DNA of 9,385 nucleotides from an uncultured Flammeovirgaceae bacterium (GCA_946480685.1 CAMLLI010000100.1:1-9385); one strand, 5' to 3'. Counted from the stretch's first letter, positions 1 to 6,516 are shown. Notes: generated by a model from the sequence alone, not told the origin. Numbers and translations: made by a program.

Positions 1-1
1 C

Positions 2-2089
2 GGTGCCTACTTTACAGGCGATAAAAGTCTGAAGGAGCAGGATAAAAATTATGATGGCCAGCAGTTCTTAACCACCTTCAACTATGGGATTCCCCTGAAC
101 GATAACGGTGGCTTTATCAATTTCAGCGGGTCGATCGAAGACCGGAAAAGAACCAACCGCGCTTCGGATTATGAAGGGACTATATTTAAAGATTACAACG
201 CCACTGATGGTAATGGAAATCTGCTCTACGACATCACACAGTTTTCTACCGATGCTACCGATGCGAATGCATTGGCGTACTTTCAGGCAAACAACTTAAC
301 CGGTGCTGACATTACAAATGCAGAACTGGCAAGAAGAGGAACAACGCGCAGAGACTATACCATGTATGTGGGACAGGCACAGCTCAGAGATGCAAAAGGC
401 TTCTTCAACGCGGTATTGCCGATCAATGAAAATTTTGAGTTCTACTCTTTCGGGGGAATCGGTTTTCGTCAGGGACGTTCTTCCGGATATTCCCGTCTTC
501 CATCCAACCCTTCGCGATACCTTCCCGAAGTATATAAAGATGGATTTCTGCCGCATATCAATTCCAAAATCTCAGACAAGAATTTCGCTGTCGGGATCCG
601 TGGTAAAGCTGGCGAATGGAATGTAGATTTCAGTAATATATATGGATCCAATCAGTTTCTGTTCATCATCGATCAGTCCATTAACTTCTCGCAGTTAACA
701 GCATCACAAACCAGCTTTGATGCCGGTGGTCATGCCTTTAGTCAGAATACAACCAATTTTGATCTGAGCAGAAAGTTCGATGTTATGGCGGGATTGAACA
801 TCGCGTTCGGAGCAGAACATCGATATGAAAATTTTAAAATCATTGCCGGTGAAGAAGCCTCGTGGCGAAACTATGGATTGAATGCCAACAATCAACCTAC
901 TGTATTTTTAAGAACGCCTACGCTGGATGAAGATGGAAATATAGCAGTGGATACGCAGATTCGTCCCGGTGGCTCGCAGGTATTTCCCGGTTTCAAATCG
1001 AACGTAAATGAGTATAGAAACAGCTATGCTTTCTATGGTGACATAGAATTGGATATAACTTCAAAGTTTCTGGTAGGCGGTGCTATCCGCTATGAAAACT
1101 ATAGCGACTTTGGCAGCACTACAAACTTCAAAGCCGTAACGCGCTATAAACTCAACAAGAACTGGACAGCGCGTGCTTCGTTCAACACCGGCTTCCGGGC
1201 GCCTTCCCTGCACCAGGTATATTTCCAGACTACCACTACGCAGCTGGTAAACGGCACATTATCTGAAGTAGGTATATTTTCAAACACAAGCAAGCTGGCC
1301 CAGATATTAGGACTTCCTAAATTAAAAGCGGAGCAGTCGCAAGGATTTACCGGCGGCATTACCGGAACCTTTCTTGATAACTTCAGCCTGAGCCTTGATT
1401 ATTTCTTTATCAAAGTAAAAGACCGCGTTGTATTCACGGATGCCATCTCCGGAGATCCGGCAGGTACACCGAGCCAGCAACAGATCTATAACTTGTTGTT
1501 GCAGGCCAACGCTTCTGTAGCGCAGTTCTTTGTAAATGCTATCGACACAAAAACACAGGGATTGGATGCAGTGCTTTCCTACACCAATGCCATAGGAACG
1601 GGAACATTGAAAGTTGATCTGGCAGCCACCTTTTCAAAAACACAACTTGATGGCAACGTGAAAGTTCCTTCAACCTTTGAAGGCAATGAGAATTTCTTCT
1701 TCCCGAAAAGCAGCAAGACTATATTGGAAAATATATCGCCAGTGCAAAAGCAAAACCTGATCCTGACCTACGCAGTAAACAAATGGAACTTCTTCCTGCG
1801 CAACGTTCGGTTCGGAAGTGTAATCGATCCGAATATAGCAGATGCTGACGGTAACTATATGGAGTTTGATCCCAAAATCATTACCGATCTGTCGGTAAGC
1901 TATAGCCTGACAAAGGCCGTGCAATTAACGATTGGTTCGAACAACCTGCTGGATGTATACCCTACCAAGGTAGACAAAAACAAATATCCGGGTGGTTATG
2001 ATGACGGACGGTTCCGGTACCAAAACGCAGCTTCGCAGTTCGGCTATAACGGACGCTTTCTTTTTGCCCGTTTAAACCTGACCCTGTAA
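2..2089 (+). CDS. TonB-dependent outer-membrane receptor, C-terminal part (5' end outside window)
   Basis: The reading frame is open from the window's left edge (first full codon at 2) to a TAA at 2087-2089, giving 695 residues, so the start, signal peptide and plug domain lie upstream. The visible part is beta-barrel: alternating aromatic/polar strands, many Tyr/Phe/Asn/Gly residues, and a C-terminus ending in F-A-R-L-N-L-T-L, the usual last-strand pattern for outer-membrane insertion. The stretch with D-L-S-V-S-Y, then G-S-N-N-L-L-D-V-Y-P, near the end is a hallmark of TonB-dependent receptor barrels. Proteins of this family import siderophores, cobalamin, glycans or peptides using energy from TonB-ExbBD. 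No SusD-like partner follows, so a polysaccharide-utilisation role is not supported, and the substrate cannot be told. A TTG at 272 in the same frame is internal, not a start. Family assignment is firm; substrate is unknown. Confidence 0.93.
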   Translation, partial: GAYFTGDKSLKEQDKNYDGQQFLTTFNYGIPLNDNGGFINFSGSIEDRKRTNRASDYEGTIFKDYNATDGNGNLLYDITQFSTDATDANALAYFQANNLTGADITNAELARRGTTRRDYTMYVGQAQLRDAKGFFNAVLPINENFEFYSFGGIGFRQGRSSGYSRLPSNPSRYLPEVYKDGFLPHINSKISDKNFAVGIRGKAGEWNVDFSNIYGSNQFLFIIDQSINFSQLTASQTSFDAGGHAFSQNTTNFDLSRKFDVMAGLNIAFGAEHRYENFKIIAGEEASWRNYGLNANNQPTVFLRTPTLDEDGNIAVDTQIRPGGSQVFPGFKSNVNEYRNSYAFYGDIELDITSKFLVGGAIRYENYSDFGSTTNFKAVTRYKLNKNWTARASFNTGFRAPSLHQVYFQTTTTQLVNGTLSEVGIFSNTSKLAQILGLPKLKAEQSQGFTGGITGTFLDNFSLSLDYFFIKVKDRVVFTDAISGDPAGTPSQQQIYNLLLQANASVAQFFVNAIDTKTQGLDAVLSYTNAIGTGTLKVDLAATFSKTQLDGNVKVPSTFEGNENFFFPKSSKTILENISPVQKQNLILTYAVNKWNFFLRNVRFGSVIDPNIADADGNYMEFDPKIITDLSVSYSLTKAVQLTIGSNNLLDVYPTKVDKNKYPGGYDDGRFRYQNAASQFGYNGRFLFARLNLTL

Positions 2090-2111
2090 AACGCAGCTGA
2101 TTTTTATTACT

Positions 2112-2146
2112 ATGAAGGCTGCCTCTAAACCGGGGCAGCCTTTCAT
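2112..2146 (+). terminator. Hairpin after the TonB-dependent receptor gene
   Basis: The arms ATGAAGGCTGCC (2112-2123) and GGCAGCCTTTCAT (2134-2146) pair with one extra base on the right side, around a 10-base loop. The hairpin lies 22 bases after the stop codon. The U-tract is short (TTT within the right arm), so termination may be inefficient, but the position and stem support a transcription end. Confidence 0.6.
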
Positions 2147-2263
2147 AAACAAAATCATCAGCATAAATATACTATATATAGATATACTTATAGCATACAT
2201 ATTACCGCATTGTTCGTTAGTTATGGATGTATAAAATTAAAAAGCATAAAACAGCCGCAACGC

Positions 2264-2296
2264 TTGCTATATATCATCAGCCAAGCATTAGTTTTG
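2264..2296 (+). promoter_or_regulatory. Bacteroidota-type promoter of the histidine-ladder lipoprotein
   Basis: TAGTTTTG at 2289-2296 fits the Bacteroidota -7 element TAnnTTTG, and TTG at 2264-2266 lies 22 bases upstream as the -33 element, at the long end of the usual spacing. Transcription would start near 2302 and leave a leader of about 40 bases before the ATG at 2345. No Shine-Dalgarno sequence lies at the usual distance. The leader is A/T-rich just before the ATG, as is common in this phylum. Confidence 0.6.
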
Positions 2297-2344
2297 CCCG
2301 GTGCAGTTGAAGGAAGACAGAACTAAACTATAAATAGTATATAC

Positions 2345-2848
2345 ATGAAACAATCAATCATCAAATTATCAGCAGTCGTTGTCCTGGCCATCGCCATACT
2401 ATCCTGTGGCAAAAATCAGGAAGTTCACAACAAGCTGGCCGCTGAACACAAACTATTAGAGTCTGAAGATTCCTTGATGGAAGTAGCGCACATGCAATTG
2501 AATGACGATCATGACAAATGGATGAAGGCGGAACTGGACGAGCCGGACACCACGCTGCAGGCTCAGCATAAGTTAATAGAGGAACAACATCTGGCACTTA
2601 TCGTAAAGCACGATTCAATTGTAAAACTTCACAAAGAGCTGACGGCCAGACATGCCGAACTCGAGCAGGCACACCTGGAAGGCAAAGTGGATGATAAGCA
2701 GATAGAACAAGATCATAAAATGTTCATTGAAGAGCATGCAAAAATGAAAGCCGAGCACGACCAGTTGATTGCTGACCATGAAAAAATGAAAGTTGAACAT
2801 GAAGCCATGGTAGCAAGCCACCAGAAGACCGCAGAACCAAAAAAATAA
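2345..2848 (+). CDS. Lipoprotein with a histidine-ladder coiled coil, function unknown
   Basis: A 167-residue protein. Residues 1-20 are a signal peptide with a hydrophobic core ending in I-L-S-C, a lipobox with the lipidated Cys at 21, so the mature protein is membrane-anchored in the envelope. The rest is predicted helix. All 16 histidines lie on a 7-residue grid: 28, 35, 49, 56, then 75, 82, 89, 96, 103, 110, 124, 131, 138, 145, 152 and 159. Three residues after each one is a hydrophobic residue (L, I, M, F or W), so the pattern is a coiled coil with His at position a and a hydrophobic residue at d. A break around Pro67 shifts the register by two and separates a short helix (about 28-62) from a long one (about 71-160). 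The two empty grid slots (42 and 117) are both Asp. Core histidines suggest pH- or metal-dependent assembly, but this is inference; no named family was recognised. It is a single-gene unit with its own promoter and terminator. Confidence 0.88.
   Translation: MKQSIIKLSAVVVLAIAILSCGKNQEVHNKLAAEHKLLESEDSLMEVAHMQLNDDHDKWMKAELDEPDTTLQAQHKLIEEQHLALIVKHDSIVKLHKELTARHAELEQAHLEGKVDDKQIEQDHKMFIEEHAKMKAEHDQLIADHEKMKVEHEAMVASHQKTAEPKK
2567..2821 (+). repeat. 21-bp periodic coding repeat (histidine heptads)
   Basis: This is the DNA underlying the long coiled coil: CAT/CAC (His) codons recur every 21 bases from 2567 to 2821, except for one GAT at the slot for residue 117. Some units are still alike at DNA level. 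CATGCAAAAATGAAAGCCGAG at 2735 and CATGAAAAAATGAAAGTTGA at 2777 differ at only a few positions and sit 42 bases apart, which suggests growth by duplication of one- or two-heptad units. Confidence 0.7.
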
Positions 2849-2890
2849 CAGAACTCCTTTCGGGTAACCTGTTAAAAGTATATTTTACGA

Positions 2891-2927
2891 TAGACCTCTT
2901 TCCAAAGAAAGAGGTCTATTGTTTTAT
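2891..2927 (+). terminator. Strong intrinsic terminator after the lipoprotein gene
   Basis: A perfect 11-bp stem, TAGACCTCTTT (2891-2901) with AAAGAGGTCTA (2908-2918), closes a 6-base loop and is followed by a T-rich run (TTGTTTTATT). It lies about 40 bases after the lipoprotein stop codon. The minus-strand gene that follows converges on it, so it may also stop transcripts from the right, although the T-run on that side is poor. Confidence 0.85.
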
Positions 2928-3007
2928 TAAATCGATGTAGATCTATTCATTAACGGAACACAACAACGCAACGGGTATACGCAAACAGAATATAGCGTGT
3001 CGTGATG

Positions 3008-3388
3008 TTATTCACGGTCTTCCCGGTCCGTGGGTTTAATGACGAACGCCTTCAGTTCTGCCATCTTGCCATCCTGAAATCGCCATACATCGCAGTAAGA
3101 GTAGTGAGCATCTCTCCCATCTTCGTCCTTCATGGTTATGCTGCCCAATGCTGTAACAAAATCATTCTCAGCGATTAAGTTCGCGACTTTGAACCTGGGC
3201 GGTTCTATATACGCTTCCGACATCCACTGACGAACGGCTTCTTTCCCGCGCAAGGTCTTGTCACCAACAAAAATCCACACCGTGTCGTCAGTACAAAACG
3301 ACAGGAACCCTTCATGATCACCTGCTGAAATGGATGCGTTGGCTTTTTGCAAGATCGCTTTATTGTTTTCTGACACAGAACTGCTCAT
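3008..3388 (-). CDS. SnoaL-like / NTF2-fold small protein
   Basis: A 126-residue minus-strand protein (ATG at 3388-3386, TAA at 3010-3008). It matches the SnoaL_2/ketosteroid-isomerase-like group of the NTF2 superfamily. There is an N-terminal helix with A-N-A-S-I-S-A-G-D-H-E-G-F (16-28), then C-T-D-D-T-V-W-I-F-V-G-D (32-43), the L-R-G-K-E-A-V-R-Q-W (46-55) signature of a loop leading into a helix, and paired strands ending S-Y-C-D-V-W-R-F-Q-D-G-K (97-108) and L-K-A-F-V-I-K (112-118). These cone-shaped folds bind small hydrophobic molecules, and members are enzymes, binding proteins or orphans; the reaction here cannot be inferred. There is no signal peptide, so it is probably cytoplasmic. 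It stands alone, convergent with the lipoprotein gene and divergent from the SPFH operon. No TAnnTTTG promoter was found upstream of it. Confidence 0.85.
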   Translation of the reverse strand: MSSSVSENNKAILQKANASISAGDHEGFLSFCTDDTVWIFVGDKTLRGKEAVRQWMSEAYIEPPRFKVANLIAENDFVTALGSITMKDEDGRDAHYSYCDVWRFQDGKMAELKAFVIKPTDREDRE

Positions 3389-3535
3389 ATACTTTTTAGT
3401 TGCTTTTACGATAAACCTTTATGGAGATGTTAAATCACTTTGAACTCCGTGTGAAGATTGTCATCTAAAATTGTTCCATGCACGCTGTCTCCACAATTTG
3501 CTGATCTATAGTGCTTTCTGCTAATCGGGGCTTCG

Positions 3536-3553
3536 TGTGTTATTGGTAACACA
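3536..3553. promoter_or_regulatory. 18-bp palindrome, candidate operator
   Basis: TGTGTTA (3536-3542) and TAACACA (3547-3553) are perfect inverted repeats around TTGG. The site lies 57 bases upstream of the -7 element of the SPFH promoter and about 150 bases from the start of the SnoaL-like gene. No T-run follows on either side, so it is more like a protein-binding site for a dimeric regulator than a terminator. No regulator is encoded nearby; the role is inference. Confidence 0.35.
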
Positions 3554-3588
3554 TCGCGATATATAGATTGAATGCTGCCGTGTAATGC

Positions 3589-3617
3589 GTTAAAATCATT
3601 TTGATAATTTACCTTTG
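3589..3617 (+). promoter_or_regulatory. Promoter of the SPFH operon
   Basis: TACCTTTG at 3610-3617 fits TAnnTTTG. The -33 region is weak: GTT at 3589-3591 is at about the right distance (18 bases) but is not the consensus TTG, which hints that activation may be needed. The predicted start point near 3623 leaves a leader of about 75 bases. Confidence 0.5.
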
Positions 3618-3700
3618 TCTGGATAGGCTATAATAAAATATAGTCAACGATGTTCTTATATTTGGCGTTACAGCCGTGTATCAAACTATCTAAATGACAT

Positions 3701-4639
3701 ATGAATTTACCGTTTATTGAAATCATTGAAGCCACCACTCCCGACCCGAATCTTTTAATGTGGAAATTCACCGATGAAGGTAAAGAGATAAAAAACGGAG
3801 CCAAGCTTACGGTACGAGAATCGCAGGTAGCTGTTTTTTTAAATGAAGGTAAACTTGCAGATGTTTTCCAGCCGGGACTTCATACATTAAGCACGGAAAA
3901 CATTCCCATCATCAGTAGCCTGAAAGGCTGGAAGTATGGATTCAACAGTCCGTTTAAAGCCGATATATATTTTGTAAACACGCGGCAGTTTGTAAACAAC
4001 AAATGGGGCACGCCTGCACCGATCATGATGAGAGATCCTGAATTCGGCCAGGTACGAGTTCGTGCATTCGGTACTTTCGATATTCAGATCAAAGACCTCG
4101 CTGTATTCTTTCGTCAATATGCCGGCTCGTACGAGACCTTCACTATTTTCGAATTGCAACATGAGCTGCGTGATTTCATTGCCCCTAAATTCGGAGAGGT
4201 GTTAGCACAGCAAAATATATCGGTAAAAGATATAGCAGGCAGTGTTACGGAACTCGGCAAGAAAATAGAACCATTTCTGAAACCATACTTCTCGCAGTTT
4301 GGAATCGAACTGATTTCGTTTACCATTACAAGCGTTACACTGCCGGATGAAGTTTCTGCTCACTATGACAAGATCACCAATATGAACATGGTGACTGACA
4401 TGGATAAGTTTACCAAGTTCAATACAGCGCAGGCTATTGGTGAAAAAGGAACTGCTTTAAATGAAGCGACTACAAATGCCATGGCGATGGGAATGATGAT
4501 GAACCAGGTAAAGCAAGTTAATCATCCGCAGGACGACATCACTTCGAGACTCCAAAAACTGAAAACACTTTTTGAATCCGGGTTGATAGACGAAGCCGAG
4601 TATAAAGCAAAAAAAGCAGACTTGATTGATAAACTATAA
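3701..4639 (+). CDS. SPFH/Band-7 domain protein with C-terminal SHOCT domain (YdjI type)
   Basis: A 312-residue protein. Residues about 15-230 are an SPFH (stomatin/prohibitin/flotillin) domain of the YdjI or 'virion core protein' subgroup. It is recognisable from D-P-N-L-L-M-W-K-F (15-23), N-G-A-K-L-T-V-R-E-S-Q (32-42), the F-Q-P-G-L-H-T-L-S-T-E-N-I-P block (56-69) and G-W-K-Y-G-F-N-S-P-F (76-85). A helical linker with a Met-rich stretch (260-268) leads to a SHOCT module (about 278-312: hydrophobic heptads, then G-L-I-D-E-A-E-Y-K-A-K-K), a short C-terminal oligomerisation element. There is no transmembrane segment, so membrane contact would be peripheral. SPFH proteins form rings or lattices on membranes; in Bacillus the YdjI protein works with YdjG/YdjH in an envelope-stress response. 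This is the first gene of a four-gene operon; the next start is 7 bases after its stop. Confidence 0.92.
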   Translation: MNLPFIEIIEATTPDPNLLMWKFTDEGKEIKNGAKLTVRESQVAVFLNEGKLADVFQPGLHTLSTENIPIISSLKGWKYGFNSPFKADIYFVNTRQFVNNKWGTPAPIMMRDPEFGQVRVRAFGTFDIQIKDLAVFFRQYAGSYETFTIFELQHELRDFIAPKFGEVLAQQNISVKDIAGSVTELGKKIEPFLKPYFSQFGIELISFTITSVTLPDEVSAHYDKITNMNMVTDMDKFTKFNTAQAIGEKGTALNEATTNAMAMGMMMNQVKQVNHPQDDITSRLQKLKTLFESGLIDEAEYKAKKADLIDKL

Positions 4640-4646
4640 AATCGAA

Positions 4647-4898
4647 ATGAACGAAAATAAGAAAACTCTTTCGCTGCTGGAACGCATGAAACAAAAGGCA
4701 GTAGAGCAGAAATCGTATGGAGGGGATTTCGTTGAAGAACCTGCGAAAGTAAATGCAAGAACCTGTCCTAACTGCGGAGCCGGACGAGCGGAGCAGGATG
4801 GATTAACACATTGTGCTTATTGCAGCTTTGAATTTCTTTCGGTGAAACTTACCGATGGTATCAACATCAAAAAAGAAGATAACTCTCAAAATATATAG
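4647..4898 (+). CDS. Small zinc-ribbon protein
   Basis: An 83-residue protein. An amphipathic, basic N-terminal helix (about 5-22) precedes one zinc-binding knuckle pair: Cys40-x2-Cys43 and Cys56-x2-Cys59, 12 residues apart (CPNCG ... CAYC), a compact zinc ribbon. The tail is short and polar. The ATG at 4647 is preferred over an in-frame TTG at 4626, because the TTG would overlap the end of the SPFH gene and adds residues with no coding sense. It is the second gene in the operon; the following GTG is 3 bases after its TAG, so translation is probably coupled. Zinc ribbons of this type usually mediate protein or nucleic-acid contacts. No catalytic residues are seen, so an adaptor role for the SPFH complex is inferred. 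Confidence 0.83.
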   Translation: MNENKKTLSLLERMKQKAVEQKSYGGDFVEEPAKVNARTCPNCGAGRAEQDGLTHCAYCSFEFLSVKLTDGINIKKEDNSQNI

Positions 4899-4901
4899 AT
4901 C

Positions 4902-5828
4902 GTGTCAGGATTTTTTAAGAACACCTCTGAAGACAGCCGGATAATTGTTGTAAGAAAAGAAATGAATGAAACGAAAGAACGTTTCTTCGCATTCATCGGA
5001 AAACTGGAAGACAAGCTAAGAGAATTCACCGCTGCATCTATACCGGAATTAACAGAACTCAATAACACCGACACCGATCAATTCAAACGCGGATATCACC
5101 GGATGAAGTCTGCCGTGCTGGGCCAATTGGACAGCATTCAGAAAAAGGCGTTGGATGTTAAAGAAGAAAAAATTACCGGCTATCCTTTTGCCAGTGATGA
5201 TCACGAAGTTTCAAAAGTATACCATGAATTCAGAAACGAGTGTTACGATCGTTTTCTTCAATTCGATGAGCTATATGCGCAGTGCCGTCAGGAAGTAGAA
5301 GATACTTATGCAGAAGACTTTGAATTGCAGTACCAGAAAATTCTGGATGAACACGAAGCCATCAAGGATACGTTTCGATGCAAGCAATGCGGAAGTCCTA
5401 TCACGATTGATAAGATTTACTTTACAACAACCTATATTACCTGTCCGGCCTGCCAGACCCGAAATACATTTGAACCGTGTACACAAGCCAAGATGCTGGA
5501 ACATATAGGACGAAGTTTAGCAGAACAACGAACGCGTCACCTGCTGAAAGAACATGATGAGATACCTCAAAAAGCTCAGACGCTATATTTACAACGGCAT
5601 CATCTTGAATTGAGTCTCATTCACGAAAAAGACAAGAAGGTCATTGAGCAAAAGACAGCCGAAATACAGGCTTTAGAAAAACAGCAACAGGAACTTGAAA
5701 GTATACGCCCTGCACTATACCAGACTTACTTACGCGCCATGTTTAATGAATGGAACAAAATCAATCCTGCATTAACCGATGAGCATGAGAAATTTTATAT
5801 CCGCTTACTAAATGACTATAATAAATAA
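4902..5828 (+). CDS. Coiled-coil protein with central zinc ribbon
   Basis: A 308-residue protein with no signal or membrane segment. Residues about 15-155 are charged helices. A zinc ribbon follows with Cys160-x2-Cys163 and Cys181-x2-Cys184 (R-C-K-Q-C-G, then I-T-C-P-A-C-Q), 17 residues apart. Residues about 195-308 are again helical, with a Gln/Glu-rich coiled coil (about 245-268). Start choice: GTG at 4902 lies 3 bases after the upstream stop and gives the sensible N-terminus M-S-G-F-F-K-N; ATG at 4962 (residue 21) is the alternative. I recognise the zinc-ribbon class (TFIIB-like fold) but not a named family. The pairing with a YdjI-type SPFH gene resembles Bacillus ydjG-ydjI, where YdjG also has a zinc ribbon, but YdjG has membrane segments and this protein has none. 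Confidence 0.85.
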   Translation: MSGFFKNTSEDSRIIVVRKEMNETKERFFAFIGKLEDKLREFTAASIPELTELNNTDTDQFKRGYHRMKSAVLGQLDSIQKKALDVKEEKITGYPFASDDHEVSKVYHEFRNECYDRFLQFDELYAQCRQEVEDTYAEDFELQYQKILDEHEAIKDTFRCKQCGSPITIDKIYFTTTYITCPACQTRNTFEPCTQAKMLEHIGRSLAEQRTRHLLKEHDEIPQKAQTLYLQRHHLELSLIHEKDKKVIEQKTAEIQALEKQQQELESIRPALYQTYLRAMFNEWNKINPALTDEHEKFYIRLLNDYNK

Positions 5829-5843
5829 ATCCAAAATCAAATT

Positions 5844-6419
5844 ATGAGCAATCCGCTATTAGAACCGATTCACGGAGTATCGTTGTATGATTATGCAGCT
5901 GTGTCTGCAAAAATAGCTTCAGGCATTGATCCAAAAGCGATCTATAAAGCATTAGGTATTGAACCTGCAGTATATGAAGAGGCATCTGCGTTGTGGGTAA
6001 CCCGCATGCAGGAAGACAGTACATTTGAAGTAAGTATACTTTTTGGACAATACTTTTCAGAAGCAGATAAACATCCGAAGCTAAACGGACTTCAGGCTGA
6101 AGTAAGCGAAGAAGGAAAAGCGAACCTTGAAAAACTTAAAACCGACCGTTACTTCTATGAAGAGTTGAACGGAGCACGCCAGGCAGCCTATGAGTATGGC
6201 TATGACGGTGCGCAGTGGATACAGGATAACTTTGGAATTTCGCTAGGCGATTTTCAAGCCGTAGCGATGAAATGGTCTGAAGTACAAGCTGCTGAAATGA
6301 CCAGCAACACGGACAACATTCATCATTTCATTGGCTATCAGCAAAAGAAACAGGCAGAGTATGCTGCGAAATTTGCCTCTGAACAGGGTGGCAATGTCGC
6401 TGACGATGTTGAATTTTAA
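5844..6419 (+). CDS. Conserved protein of unknown function (possibly DUF6620) in the SPFH operon
   Basis: A 191-residue acidic protein without signal or membrane segments, rich in Ala, Glu, Gln, Tyr and Trp and predicted all-helical. It is the fourth gene of the SPFH operon, 15 bases after the previous stop. It contains an internal duplication: G-V-S-L-Y-D-Y-A-A-V-S-A-K-I (11-24) matches G-I-S-L-G-D-F-Q-A-V-A-M-K-W (131-144). In the first copy this is followed by a helix with A-L-W-V-T-R-M-Q-E-D (49-58) and F-G-Q-Y-F (67-71). Other notable parts are D-R-Y-F-Y-E-E-L (101-108) and the acidic C-terminus G-G-N-V-A-D-D-V-E-F. I have a tentative memory of the domain family DUF6620 for such proteins, which a profile search should confirm. 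No function is assigned. Confidence 0.85.
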   Translation: MSNPLLEPIHGVSLYDYAAVSAKIASGIDPKAIYKALGIEPAVYEEASALWVTRMQEDSTFEVSILFGQYFSEADKHPKLNGLQAEVSEEGKANLEKLKTDRYFYEELNGARQAAYEYGYDGAQWIQDNFGISLGDFQAVAMKWSEVQAAEMTSNTDNIHHFIGYQQKKQAEYAAKFASEQGGNVADDVEF

Positions 6420-6435
6420 TATAGTATACTTACCA

Positions 6436-6450
6436 GGTCGGTTGCTGACC
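6436..6450. other. Small inverted repeat after the operon
   Basis: GGTCGG (6436-6441) and CTGACC (6445-6450) pair (one G-U) around a 3-base loop, 17 bases after the stop of the 191-residue gene. No T-run follows. It could be a 3'-end stabilising hairpin upstream of the real terminator. Confidence 0.35.
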
Positions 6451-6468
6451 GATTCATAATATCGAATG

Positions 6469-6504
6469 GCCTGAGATCAGAATATGATTTCAGGCTGTTT
6501 TGTT
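6469..6504 (+). terminator. Terminator of the SPFH operon
   Basis: GCCTGAGATC (6469-6478) pairs with GATTTCAGGC (6486-6495) in a 10-bp stem with one G-U pair and a 7-base loop, followed by the T-rich run TGTTTTGTT. This closes the four-gene unit and separates it from the HopJ-family gene, which has its own promoter just downstream. Confidence 0.65.
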
Positions 6505-6516
6505 AGTAGCAGCGAG

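Larger units (their letters stand above)
3389..3700. other. Divergent intergenic region
   Basis: About 310 bases between the divergently transcribed SnoaL-like gene and the SPFH operon. It holds a palindrome (3536-3553) and a plus-strand promoter (-7 at 3610-3617), which predicts a leader of roughly 75 bases for the SPFH gene. No further open frame with coding character was seen. Confidence 0.6.

Noticed and set aside
296..651. Several 60-107-codon frames on both strands within the receptor gene
   Set aside because: They overlap the clearly coding receptor frame, lack family signatures and have no initiation context.
2161..2280. AT-rich TATATA-type runs, also seen near 3559, 7215 and 9295
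   Set aside because: Such words also occur inside the genes of this window, so they look like a general compositional habit of the genome and not a specific origin or regulatory element.
2345..2848. Lpp-type peptidoglycan-linked lipoprotein
   Set aside because: Much longer than Lpp, and the core pattern is His/Leu rather than an Ala/Leu zipper; only the lipid anchor and coiled coil are shared.
4626..4646. TTG start giving seven extra residues to the small zinc-ribbon protein
   Set aside because: It would overlap the SPFH stop codon region; the ATG at 4647 is seven bases after that stop and is the natural start.
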